Part shown: piece after piece, positions 1 through 6,340 of the stretch | How positions within the stretch are numbered: the first letter of the stretch is position 1 | How the letters are laid out: each line of letters starts with the position of its first letter | NCBI GenBank assembly: GCA_003152255.1 | Contig: PLZT01000544.1 | Coordinates: 3,767 to 20,915, forward strand | Reading direction: 5' to 3' | From: Methylocystaceae bacterium | Lineage (GTDB): Bacteria; Pseudomonadota; Alphaproteobacteria; Rhizobiales; Beijerinckiaceae | Length of the DNA stretch: 17,149 nucleotides | Translations under genes and position numbers: made by a program | The notes under the pieces: generated by a model | What the model was told of the DNA's origin: nothing | The model's database searches: none | The model's input: the letters and a program-made list of their open reading frames with translations, nothing else

Positions 1-432
1 ATGTCGTGGCACATGATGGTGGACTTCGAGCCGCCCATGATCGCCTGCATCGTCAGCAACCGCGACCACGGTTTTGCGGCGCTGCGGGCGACGAGGGAGT
101 GCGTGATCGCGATCCCGGCGGTGGAACTGGCGGAGAAGGTCGTCGCGGTCGGCAATTGCTCGGGTCGCGACGTCGACAAGTTCGAGGCCTTCCAACTGAC
201 GCCGGCGAAGGCGGAGCGCGTGACGGCGCCGCTTATCGCCGAATGCTTCGCCAACATCGAATGCAAGGTGGTCGATACGCGGCTTGTGAACAAATACGGG
301 CTCTTCGTATTGGAGGGACTGAAGGCGTGGATCAATCCGGCGCAAAAGGATCCGAAGACAATCCATCACCAGGGCTTCGGGAAATTCGTCGTCGATGGCG
401 AGACGATCGAGTTGAAGTCGAAAATGCCATGA
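1..432 (+). CDS. Flavin reductase-like domain protein, 5'-truncated by the window
   Basis: The 143 visible residues match the C-terminal two thirds of flavin reductase-like (DIM6/NTAB, FMN-binding split barrel) proteins: the stretch MSWHMMVDFEPP, then CIVSNRDHGFAALRATRECV, then a GNCSGRDVDKF segment and a VDTRLVNKYGLFVLEG strand. In this family MSWH is normally internal and follows a segment ending in a TM-rich strand, so the ATG at base 1 is probably not the true start and the gene begins upstream of the window. Members bind FMN and use NAD(P)H to reduce flavin or act as flavoredoxins. The substrate cannot be told here. It lies 22 bases upstream of the DUF2905 gene on the same strand, so the two may be co-transcribed. 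Nothing links it to the defence genes. The family call is firm; the exact role is unknown. Confidence 0.85.
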   Translation: MSWHMMVDFEPPMIACIVSNRDHGFAALRATRECVIAIPAVELAEKVVAVGNCSGRDVDKFEAFQLTPAKAERVTAPLIAECFANIECKVVDTRLVNKYGLFVLEGLKAWINPAQKDPKTIHHQGFGKFVVDGETIELKSKMP

Positions 433-454
433 TTGTTCGCGGGAGGCTAAAAGA

Positions 455-655
455 ATGCCGAAGCTTCTGATCGGCGCCGGCGTCGTCCTAATCCTCGTCG
501 GGCTCGCATGGCTGGTCGGCGAGCGGTTCGGGCTCGGCAGGCTCCCCGGTGACATCGTCATCGAGCGCGGGAATTTCCGGCTCTACTTCCTCATCGCCAC
601 CTCGCTGATCGTCAGCGTCGTCCTCAGCCTCGTTTTCTGGCTCTTCAACCGCTGA
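455..655 (+). CDS. DUF2905 family small membrane protein
   Basis: This is a complete 66-residue protein with two hydrophobic helices, roughly residues 4-21 and 43-63. Between them is the family signature GRLPGDIVIERGNF, which matches DUF2905. The start is well supported: GGGAGG at 441-446 lies eight bases before the ATG. It should be an inner-membrane protein with a short polar loop between the helices. No biochemical function is established for the family. The ending LVFWLFNR is typical of the family, so the gene looks intact. It follows the flavin reductase gene closely and is the last ordinary chromosomal gene before the insertion sequence and defence genes begin. Confidence 0.9.
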   Translation: MPKLLIGAGVVLILVGLAWLVGERFGLGRLPGDIVIERGNFRLYFLIATSLIVSVVLSLVFWLFNR

Positions 656-697
656 GTCGTCCCGAAGACATGGCAATCAGTGTCGCGCGCGCGGCGA

Positions 698-719
698 GGT
701 TCTTGGCATGCCGGGAACC
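698..719. repeat. 22-base imperfect palindrome in the spacer before the IS630 element
   Basis: The sequence is a dyad centred on GGCATGCC (705-712), with GGTTC at 698-702 and GAACC at 715-719. The only two non-matching positions would form G-U pairs in RNA, giving a ten-pair stem. It lies 42 bases after the DUF2905 stop and could end transcription of the two left-hand genes, but there is no T-run after it on either strand. It could equally be a protein-binding site. Apart from this dyad I see no gene or other signal in the spacer 656-857. I could not identify a terminal inverted repeat of the IS there. Confidence 0.4.
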
Positions 720-857
720 ATAGTCCTTCACGGGATTTTTCCGCAAACGCGCCACAGTCTTTCCGTAAGGCGCCGAGGTCACGATTTCGAGATCTTGGCG
801 CGTTTCAGCCTAGCAAGCTTATGATCTCGTCGAAGGCAATGATTCCGGGGGCGCGCC

Positions 858-1919
858 ATGTATCGCGATATTGCTCAATGGGCGATGGTGCGACGGAAGG
901 TGCTCGAAGAAGGCGTTCCCCGTCGCCAGCTTGTGCGCGAGACCGGCATCGGTCGAAACACCATCCGAAAGATGCTGCTGCACAAGCTGCCACAGCCCTA
1001 CGGGCCGAGAACGCCTCGTCATTCGCGACTTGGAGCGCATACGAAAACGCTGGACGAACTGGCGAAATTGAACGATTCAACGCCGCCGAGGTTCCGGTTG
1101 TCGGTGACCGAAATCCACAAGCATCTCCAACGTGAGGAACTGTATTCGGGGAGCTATGGCGCCGTTCGGGAGTATCTGAAATTTCGGCTCTCGCCACGCA
1201 GCCGAGCCGATCCCCCGGTATGGAGCGATCTCTATGAGATGATCGTGTCGCTGGAAAAGCCCGACGCCATCGCGCTTCTTCGCGCCCTTTCCTACAACGA
1301 TGGGCCGCTGATCCAGTCAGCACGTCTCATTGAATTCCAGCGCGAGATGGCAAGGCTGCGACGTTCGGGCGAGCAAAGCCCACGACAAGCGCGGATCGAG
1401 GACGATGTCGAATGGATTCATCGGGTCTTGCGCCGAGGAATCCCGTTGGACGCGCTCCGCAAAGAGTTCGACGACCTCGCCGATTTGCCGGAGTTACTCG
1501 ACCGGTTGTACGGGAGTCGGTTGACGTTCCGGAACCGAGCGATGGCCGTTCTCGCCCATCTACGTGGCATCAGCGATCACGTGATCGCCGCCGCGTTAAA
1601 AATCACGCATCAAACGGTCCGCCGTTGCCGAAGGCGCTTTCAAACGAAGGGCGCCGCCGGACTTTTCGCACGCAAGAGGAAATCCGGTCTCAAAATCGAC
1701 GACGAGGACCTCAAGACGGCGATCTTTAGGCTCCTTCACGAACCACCGAGTAACCACGGAATAAACCGCACGTCATGGACGATGGCCCACCTTTGCGACA
1801 TGCTCGCCAAGCAAGGAAAGCCGGCGTGTCCGAACGTCGTGGCGGCGATCACCAAGGCTGCCGGCTACAAATGGCGGAAAGCGCGTCGTCCTCACATCGA
1901 ACGACCCCGACTACGCTGA
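858..1919 (+). CDS. IS630-type transposase, N-terminal frame (IstA-like start plus HTH region)
   Basis: This 353-residue frame holds the DNA-binding half of the transposase. Residues 1-50 (MYRDIAQWAMVRRKVLEEGV, then RRQLVRETGIGRNTIRKML) resemble the N-terminus of IS21 IstA proteins. Residues 230-350 have the classic IS630 pattern: a helix-turn-helix around HLRGISDHVIAAALKITHQTVRR, followed by GAAGLFARKRKSG and a second winged-helix region ending GYKWRKAR. The match to IS630 is lost after KWRKAR at about 1886 and continues in the +1 frame, so the last dozen residues (RPHIERPRLR) are out-of-frame translation. The start ATG has GGGG at 847-850 before it. The protein binds transposon ends; alone it has no catalytic residues. 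It is longer than the usual IS630 transposase of about 350 residues in total. Confidence 0.8.
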   Translation: MYRDIAQWAMVRRKVLEEGVPRRQLVRETGIGRNTIRKMLLHKLPQPYGPRTPRHSRLGAHTKTLDELAKLNDSTPPRFRLSVTEIHKHLQREELYSGSYGAVREYLKFRLSPRSRADPPVWSDLYEMIVSLEKPDAIALLRALSYNDGPLIQSARLIEFQREMARLRRSGEQSPRQARIEDDVEWIHRVLRRGIPLDALRKEFDDLADLPELLDRLYGSRLTFRNRAMAVLAHLRGISDHVIAAALKITHQTVRRCRRRFQTKGAAGLFARKRKSGLKIDDEDLKTAIFRLLHEPPSNHGINRTSWTMAHLCDMLAKQGKPACPNVVAAITKAAGYKWRKARRPHIERPRLR

Positions 1920-2580
1920 AAAACTCGCGCGCATACGGTCGATTCTCTCGGGGCTTCAGGCCGACGAGGCGTTCTTTTCGATCGACGAATTCGGCCCGTT
2001 TTCGGTCAAGGCGAAACCGGGGCGAACCCTCACTTCGCCGGGAGAGCAGCGGGAGGTCGCGCAATGGCAAAAGTCCAAAGGGCGGCTGATCCTGACCGCC
2101 GCCATCGAGCTTTCGGGCAATCAAGTCACGCACTTCTACAGCCTAAAGAAAAACACGACGGAAATGATCCGCATGATGGAGTTGCTACTGGAGCGCTACA
2201 ACGACAAGAGAAAGCTCTATCTCTCATGGGACGCGGCATCTTGGCACATTTCGAAGCGGTTATTCGAAAGGATCGATGAGAACAATCAGATGGCGGCGGT
2301 GACTGGTGGCGCGCTGGTCGAAACTGCGCCCCTGCCGGCGAGGGCGCAATTCCTCAACGTCATCGAGTCGATCTTCAACGGCATGGCACGGGCGATCATC
2401 CACAGCAGCGATTATCAGAGCGTCGACGAGGCAAAGGCCGCCATCGATCGCCACTTCGACGAACGCAATCGCCATTTCCGCGAGCATCCGCGACGCGCCG
2501 GCAATAAAATCTGGGGGAAGGAACGCGTTCCGCCCGAGTTCTCCGAGGGCAACAACTGCAAGGATCCTCGGTACCGCTGA
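1888..2580 (+). CDS. IS630-type transposase, C-terminal DDE catalytic half in the shifted frame
   Basis: Read in the frame of 1888, the sequence continues the family directly: LTSNDPDYAEKLARI, then FFSIDEFGPFSV, LYLSWDAASWH and FLNVIESIFNGMA. The catalytic triad is visible as Asp at 1984-1986, Asp at 2230-2232 and Glu at 2365-2367, 82 and 45 residues apart. The C-terminus (AAIDRHFDERNRHF, then a KIWG motif) is complete. There is no good start codon near 1888; the first ATG in frame is at 2164 and would lose the first Asp. The protein therefore needs the upstream frame, either by +1 (or -2) ribosomal frameshifting around 1884-1888 or by having lost function through a one-base insertion. I cannot separate these. 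A sequencing error is also possible. Confidence 0.65.
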   Translation, partial: VLTSNDPDYAEKLARIRSILSGLQADEAFFSIDEFGPFSVKAKPGRTLTSPGEQREVAQWQKSKGRLILTAAIELSGNQVTHFYSLKKNTTEMIRMMELLLERYNDKRKLYLSWDAASWHISKRLFERIDENNQMAAVTGGALVETAPLPARAQFLNVIESIFNGMARAIIHSSDYQSVDEAKAAIDRHFDERNRHFREHPRRAGNKIWGKERVPPEFSEGNNCKDPRYR

Positions 2581-2706
2581 CGACGGCTGCACAGATGGGT
2601 AAGCCGACGACCGTCCGCCTATGAACTTGGCCGCGGATCGACCCGCGTCGTCAAATCCCCCTTCACCCTTTCGCAACCACCTACCGGCAAGCTTCCTCCG
2701 CTAAAC

Positions 2707-2723
2707 CGTGACGTTTCGTCACG
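2707..2723. promoter_or_regulatory. Palindrome 1, probable operator upstream of the HTH-methyltransferase
   Basis: CGTGACG and its exact reverse complement CGTCACG are separated by TTT. The dyad ends five bases before the GGGG ribosome-binding site (2728-2731) and 13 bases before the ATG at 2737. A second copy of the same arms lies just inside the gene. The encoded protein has an N-terminal helix-turn-helix, so self-regulation is the simplest reading. That is an inference from position and sequence identity. Confidence 0.55.
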
Positions 2724-2736
2724 AATCGGGGCCAAA

Positions 2737-3612
2737 ATGGATGTGATTTCTCCGGCTGAGCGTGACGACAGCGTCACGGTTCCAGAATCCGACTCCTTCG
2801 TCATCGCCGGCTTGATTTTGTTCGGCGCCCGCTGGCAAGCACCGATCGCCCGAACACTCGGCGTGAGCCGAGAAACCGTCTCGCGCTGGTCGAGCAGCGG
2901 CGACATTCCCGCTTGGGCGCGCAACACCGTGGCGCTCATGAACGCGGGCAAGGGCTCCGTCCTCAGCTTGTGCGACCACACCGGCAACATGGTCCGCCCG
3001 TGGGCGAACGCCGGATTCGAGTGCTTCTGCGTCGACGCCAAGCATGCAGCCGGCGAGGAAACACGCGACGGCATCACATGGATCGGCGCCGACGTTCGCG
3101 ATTGGCTGCCGCCGCCGCGGCGCTATGCGATCGTGTTCGCCGCGCCGCCCTGCACGCATCTCGCCATCAGCGGAGCCCGCTGGTTCAAGGAGAAGGGCGT
3201 CGGCGGCCTCACGGAGGCGATCGAGATTGTCGAGGCCTGCCGGCGGATCTGCGACTGGAGCCGGGCGCCGTGGGCCATCGAGAACCCAGTCAGCACGCTC
3301 GGCAGCTACTGGCGCAAGCCGGATCACTCGTTCCACCCGCATGAATTCGGCGGCTGGCCGGGAGGGGAGCGCGACGACTACCTAAAGAGAACCTGCCTCT
3401 GGACCGGCGGCGGCTTCAAGTTCCCGGAAAAGCGAGAGATTCCAGCGTTCCGTCCCCTCTACATCCGCGACCTGCCGCCGTCCGAGGAACGGGCCAGCGT
3501 CCGCAGCGTCACCCCGCCAGGGTTCGCGCGGGCGGCGTTCGAAGCGAACGTGGGGAGGTTTCCGGCGGTTTCGTCCGACACTTCGCGCTGGCAGGCCCCA
3601 AGAGCGCCTTGA
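2737..3612 (+). CDS. HTH-fused phage-type DNA (cytosine-5) methyltransferase
   Basis: The protein has 291 residues. Residues 30-55 (RWQAPIARTLGVSRETVSRW) form a Cro/XRE-like helix-turn-helix. The rest is a compact methyltransferase of a kind common in phages and prophages: an AdoMet site with DHTG at 80-83 and an acidic strand ending CFCVDAKH; a catalytic loop APPCTH with Cys139; and WAIENP with Glu183, the counterpart of the ENV motif. A conserved stretch then runs from GSYWRKPDHSFHPHEFGG to LKRTCLWTGG. It lacks the long C-terminal motif set of bacterial Dcm enzymes, so its activity and specificity are uncertain. The family-like sequence ends near RAAFEANVGRF; the last 17 or so residues look like an extension encoded where the gene overlaps vsr. 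Two identical palindromes across its start suggest autoregulation. Confidence 0.75.
   Translation: MDVISPAERDDSVTVPESDSFVIAGLILFGARWQAPIARTLGVSRETVSRWSSSGDIPAWARNTVALMNAGKGSVLSLCDHTGNMVRPWANAGFECFCVDAKHAAGEETRDGITWIGADVRDWLPPPRRYAIVFAAPPCTHLAISGARWFKEKGVGGLTEAIEIVEACRRICDWSRAPWAIENPVSTLGSYWRKPDHSFHPHEFGGWPGGERDDYLKRTCLWTGGGFKFPEKREIPAFRPLYIRDLPPSEERASVRSVTPPGFARAAFEANVGRFPAVSSDTSRWQAPRAP
2761..2778. promoter_or_regulatory. Palindrome 2, probable operator inside the HTH-methyltransferase gene
   Basis: The arms CGTGACG and CGTCACG repeat exactly those of the dyad at 2707-2723, here with spacer ACAG. The copy starts 54 bases downstream of the first, in codons 9-14. The exact reuse of both seven-base arms within 72 bases is unlikely to be chance or coding constraint alone. 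The likely ligand is the helix-turn-helix of the protein encoded here. Confidence 0.5.
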
Positions 3613-4000
3613 GTCGGGACGCGACCTCTTCCCTATGCCGTATCTCGCACTCCCAAATGACCAATGTCCTCCAGCCAAGGCCAGACAGTGACCGAAGGGA
3701 CTCGCGATCACGGACGACGTTGCGAGCGAATTTCGCCGCCCAGAATGCCTCGTTGGTTTTCGGCGTCGTAGTCCGTCGACATCCTTCATGGCGATGCCAA
3801 AAGCAGCCGTGGACGAATACGACCGCCCGGCGCCCTGGGAACACGATGTCAGGTCGGCCCGGCAAATCCCCGCGATCGCAGCGAAAGCGATACCCGAGCC
3901 GATGAGCGATCGACCGTACGATCAGCTCGGCCTTGGTCCCAGTTCGCTTCACGCGGCCCATCAGCAACGAACGTGCGACCCTATCCAGACGATCAACCAA
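3509..4000 (-). CDS. vsr: Very short patch repair endonuclease (Vsr)
   Basis: The 163-residue protein carries the Vsr hallmarks: RSLLMGRVKRTGTKAELIVR at the N-terminus, GRPDIVF with catalytic Asp51, FVHGCFWHRHEGC with His64, Cys66, His69, His71 and Cys74, KTNEAFWAAKFARNVVRD, and LVIWECEI with Cys118. The Cys/His set is the structural zinc site. Vsr nicks 5' of T in T:G mismatches that arise when 5-methylcytosine deaminates, and normally protects sites made by a nearby cytosine-5 methyltransferase. The start is a TTG; an in-frame stop at 4016-4018 rules out a longer protein, and GGGAGA lies six bases upstream. The usual C-terminus ends near residue 135. The last 28 residues are encoded opposite the 3' end of the HTH-methyltransferase gene (104-base overlap). 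The likely partner enzyme lies 2.3 kb away at 6341-7429. Confidence 0.92.
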   Translation of the reverse strand: MVDRLDRVARSLLMGRVKRTGTKAELIVRSIAHRLGYRFRCDRGDLPGRPDIVFPGRRAVVFVHGCFWHRHEGCRRTTTPKTNEAFWAAKFARNVVRDRESLRSLSGLGWRTLVIWECEIRHREEVASRLKALLGPASAKCRTKPPETSPRSLRTPPARTLAG

Positions 4001-4006
4001 GCCATA

Positions 4007-4012
4007 TCTCCC
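4007..4012 (-). promoter_or_regulatory. Ribosome-binding site that fixes the TTG start of vsr
   Basis: On the minus strand GGGAGA stands six bases before the TTG at 4000. The nearest ATG (4003-4005) is out of frame, and the frame is closed by TGA at 4016-4018, so this site decides the start. Confidence 0.6.
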
Positions 4013-4234
4013 GGGTCAGCAGTGGATAAGCGCTCTCGACGATAACCAAGGCATGGCGCCATCATTTACTTGCATGAGAACGTTTCATTGCGATTCTTGG
4101 CGGGATTCATAACGTGTGCGCTAAAATATTAATGTTGCCACGCGCCAGCAAAAGGGAATGAGATCCGACAGGAGCCCGGTAAACTCAAGCTGGCGTCCCG
4201 TGGATGCTGCGAATAGAACGGATTTGACTCGCGT

Positions 4235-4264
4235 CGAGCGGTATCGTTGGCGGGACACCGCTCG
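4235..4264. repeat. 8-base perfect inverted repeat upstream of the DUF262 gene
   Basis: CGAGCGGT at 4235-4242 and its reverse complement ACCGCTCG at 4257-4264 enclose 14 bases. The repeat ends 84 bases before the DUF262 start. It could be an operator or a leader-RNA hairpin. Position and perfect arms are seen; the role is inferred. Confidence 0.4.
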
Positions 4265-4348
4265 GAAACTTTGTGTTGATGAAACGAGCGCATTGTTCGA
4301 ACGCGCGGTTGAAAATCTTGCCCGCAAAGCCGCGAAAGGCAACCGACC

Positions 4349-5500
4349 ATGGTTGATGAAAATGATAATGAGGAGCAGCTTTTCCCGGCGTCAAAACCCA
4401 GTCGCAGTCCCGCAGATATCGACGCGGCGGAGTCGCAAATCGTCGAGAACATAAAGGACGTTCGCTATATTGTTCGCGAGTATCCCGCTGAAGTTGTTGT
4501 GCTTAAATATCTTAAGGGGAAGAAACAGGGCCAGAATGAAATTTACGTTCCTGATTATCAGCGTGATTTGATCTGGTCGGAGAGGAATCAATCAAGGTTC
4601 ATAGAATCCTTGCTCATCGGCTTGCCAATTCCGTTCCTTTTTGTGGCCGATGTGAGCGAAAAAGAAGATCCAGAAAACGCGGGTCGCTTGGAAATTGTTG
4701 ATGGCGTGCAACGAATCAGAACCCTCGCAAACTTTTTCACAGGGGAGCTTGTTTTAACCAATTTGGAGAGACTTAGTAAGCTGAATGGCTGCCGATTCTT
4801 CGATCTTCATCCTTCAAGACAACGGAGATTCCGGCGCGCAACTTTGCGGCTCATCGAGCTAACCGAAGGCATTACGGAGGATGTCAGGCGCGAGATGTTT
4901 GATCGAATCAATACCGGCTCGGTTGGCCTTGAAGCGGTTGAGGTCCGTCGAGGGATGGCGCACGGGCCATTCCTCGTTCTCACTACCGAATTGGCGGCCG
5001 ATCCTTTGCTGGGTCAATTGGCGCCGATTTCGGACGGTTTGCGCAAGCGATTTGAGTACGAGGAGCTTGTGACAAGGTTCTTCGCATTTTTGAATAGATA
5101 TCAGCAGTATGGCACCGGTGAAGAAGGAAAGGTCGTGAAGGAATTTCTTCTTTCCTATGTGAGAGATACCAACACCGAATTAGGAGCAACAAACGGCGCG
5201 AAACTTATCGCTGAAATGAAGTCTGAGTGGACGCGAATGCTTTCATTTGTCCGAGATTATCTTCCAGATGGATTTCGCAAGCGAGGTCCGGGGCGGAAGG
5301 TTCCACGCGTTCGCTTCGAAGCGATCGCCGTAGGTATAGGTCTCGCCCTTCGCGAGCGCACGAACCTTGCGGTTGGCGACATTGAGGCATGGCTTGAAAG
5401 CCCCGAATTCAAGGAGTGGACGACAAGCGATGCGTCGAACAACCGAGCAAACGTAAAGGGTCGAATTGAGTTTGTTCGAGACAAGCTTCTTGGCAAATGA
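4349..5500 (+). CDS. DUF262 (ParB/sulfiredoxin-like) protein, first gene of a HEPN pair
   Basis: This is a complete 383-residue protein. The DUF262 motifs are in order: VPDYQRDLIWSERNQSRFIESLLIGLPIP at about 67-95, the core EIVDGVQRIRTLANFFTG with DGVQR at 118-122 (usual form DGQQR), and MFDRINTGSVGL at about 183-194. DUF262 is the N-terminal NTPase/DNase-like fold of GmrSD and BrxU restriction factors, where it senses NTP or DNA. Here the C-terminal part has no DUF1524 HNH motif, so this is not a full GmrSD enzyme and any cleavage may fall to its partner. It ends in SNNRANVKGRIEFVRDKLLG. The stop overlaps the start of the HEPN gene (ATGA), implying coupled, near-equal production. AAAGG precedes the start. 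Base composition is lower in GC than the flanking genes, which suggests separate acquisition. Confidence 0.82.
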   Translation: MVDENDNEEQLFPASKPSRSPADIDAAESQIVENIKDVRYIVREYPAEVVVLKYLKGKKQGQNEIYVPDYQRDLIWSERNQSRFIESLLIGLPIPFLFVADVSEKEDPENAGRLEIVDGVQRIRTLANFFTGELVLTNLERLSKLNGCRFFDLHPSRQRRFRRATLRLIELTEGITEDVRREMFDRINTGSVGLEAVEVRRGMAHGPFLVLTTELAADPLLGQLAPISDGLRKRFEYEELVTRFFAFLNRYQQYGTGEEGKVVKEFLLSYVRDTNTELGATNGAKLIAEMKSEWTRMLSFVRDYLPDGFRKRGPGRKVPRVRFEAIAVGIGLALRERTNLAVGDIEAWLESPEFKEWTTSDASNNRANVKGRIEFVRDKLLGK

Positions 5501-6243
5501 CTCAGCCTCTTCTCCAAGATTTTGATGATCGCAAGAGGCAGGTTCGCCATTACCTCGCTGTCGTCATGAAGGCAGAGCGCACCGCGAGGATTGGAACCGC
5601 AACGCCAGCGGAAAATGGTCGCCTGCTGATCCTTCGCGTGGGAACGTTTCTTGTCCTATATAACTTGGTCGAGGCGACGACGCGCGGAGCGATCGAGGCG
5701 ATACACGATAAAATCACCACCCAAGCGGTTCCGTTCGGTTCATTGACTGTTACGCTGCGCGGCGAAGTTATTAAACGGTTCAAAAGGGGGTCTGGAGCGG
5801 ATTCCGAAAAGCTTCACACAATGGTCGATTTTCCTTCGGCGTTCGTTGCCGTCACTTTGGCCCAAGGAATTGACCTTTCAGGAAACGTCGACGCAAGGGT
5901 GATCCGCGAATTGGGGACATGCTACGGTTTCTCTTGCGTTACCGAAAAAAGCCGCACCAGAGACGGCAGCGACCTTGTTACCATAAAGCAAAACAGGAAT
6001 GATCTTGCTCACGGCAGAAAAACATTTGAAGAAGTCGGACGTGATCATACTTCTACCGAATTGATTCTCTTATCACGAAGGGCGATGCGATATATGGGCG
6101 AGATAGCGATGAACGTCTCATCGTATCTGGACAATGAAGATTATCTCGACAACCCTATCGCTCAGCGATCAATGGTGCAAGTCAGCGACAAAAAGCCAAC
6201 CAAACCATGGTGGAATTGCTTCATTTGGGGGCATCGCCGATAA
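5497..6243 (+). CDS. HEPN-domain protein (MAE_28990/MAE_18760-like), probable RNase partner of DUF262
   Basis: The protein has 248 residues and is mostly helical. The HEPN signature R-x4-H appears as RNDLAHG with Arg167 and His172, in the context KQNRNDLAHGRKTFEEVG. Upstream, VGTFLVLYNLVEATTRGAIEAIHDKI matches the first helices of the MAE_28990-type family. HEPN domains with this motif commonly cut RNA as dimers, often in toxin, abortive-infection or CRISPR contexts, so the likely role is the effector half of the pair. The start overlaps the DUF262 stop by four bases. The C-terminal tail (PTKPWWNCFIWGHRR) is unusual, with two Trp in a row. The family assignment rests on motif and context rather than an alignment. 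I know DUF262-HEPN pairs occur elsewhere; their mechanism is not established to my knowledge. Confidence 0.72.
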   Translation: MTQPLLQDFDDRKRQVRHYLAVVMKAERTARIGTATPAENGRLLILRVGTFLVLYNLVEATTRGAIEAIHDKITTQAVPFGSLTVTLRGEVIKRFKRGSGADSEKLHTMVDFPSAFVAVTLAQGIDLSGNVDARVIRELGTCYGFSCVTEKSRTRDGSDLVTIKQNRNDLAHGRKTFEEVGRDHTSTELILLSRRAMRYMGEIAMNVSSYLDNEDYLDNPIAQRSMVQVSDKKPTKPWWNCFIWGHRR

Positions 6244-6288
6244 AGCCCGCAGCCTCGAAAATGGATGGCTATTTAAGCGTAACAAGCG

Positions 6289-6304
6289 GCCCCCCGGCGG
6301 GGGC
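6289..6304. terminator. GC-rich hairpin after the HEPN gene, possible terminator
   Basis: GCCCCC (6289-6294) pairs with GGGGGC (6299-6304) around a CGGC loop, a very stable six-pair stem. It lies 45 bases after the HEPN stop, in the spacer between convergent genes. There is no T-run on either strand, so it is a weak terminator call. Confidence 0.35.
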
Positions 6305-6340
6305 AATAGATCGCAGATACAGCTTTGAGGAGCAGTTAGA

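Larger units (their letters stand above)
858..2580 (+). mobile_element. IS630-family insertion sequence (ends not resolved)
   Basis: The span covers the two reading frames of an IS630-family (Tc1/mariner superfamily) transposase. Elements of this family insert at TA dinucleotides and carry terminal inverted repeats. I compared 656-857 with the reverse complement of 2581-2736 and found only short, unconvincing similarity (a GGGATTT block on each side). The limits given are therefore those of the coding region, not of the element. The frameshift described under the transposase entries raises the question of whether this copy is active. It separates the housekeeping genes on the left from the methyltransferase and defence genes on the right. 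Confidence 0.75.
4001..4348. other. Divergent spacer between vsr and the DUF262-HEPN pair
   Basis: These 348 bases hold no convincing gene. They separate vsr (minus) from DUF262 (plus), so both promoters should be here. The stretch 4077-4140 is AT-rich. A weak plus-strand promoter candidate is TTGGCG (4097-4102) with TAAAAT (4122-4127), but the 19-base spacing is long. An eight-base inverted repeat lies at 4235-4264. AAAGG near 4336-4340 would serve the ATG at 4349. An open frame at 4158-4454 runs through the area without a recognisable domain. Confidence 0.45.

Noticed and set aside
858..1919. IS21 element, suggested by the IstA-like N-terminus
   Set aside because: The rest of the protein and the shifted DDE half are IS630-like, and no istB gene follows.
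2719..3342. A 207-codon minus-strand frame over the HTH-methyltransferase
   Set aside because: No domain; the plus-strand frame carries all methyltransferase motifs.
4158..4454. A 98-codon plus-strand frame in the spacer before DUF262
   Set aside because: No recognisable domain, overlaps the DUF262 N-terminus by 106 bases, and contains the likely DUF262 ribosome-binding site. A leader peptide is not excluded but not supported.
4349..6243. GmrSD or BrxU type IV restriction enzyme
   Set aside because: The DUF262 protein has no DUF1524 HNH motif, and the partner is a HEPN protein, so the known nuclease half is missing.
6244..6340. Small RNA gene suggested by the stable hairpin at 6289-6304
   Set aside because: No promoter signal; the position between convergent genes fits a terminator better.
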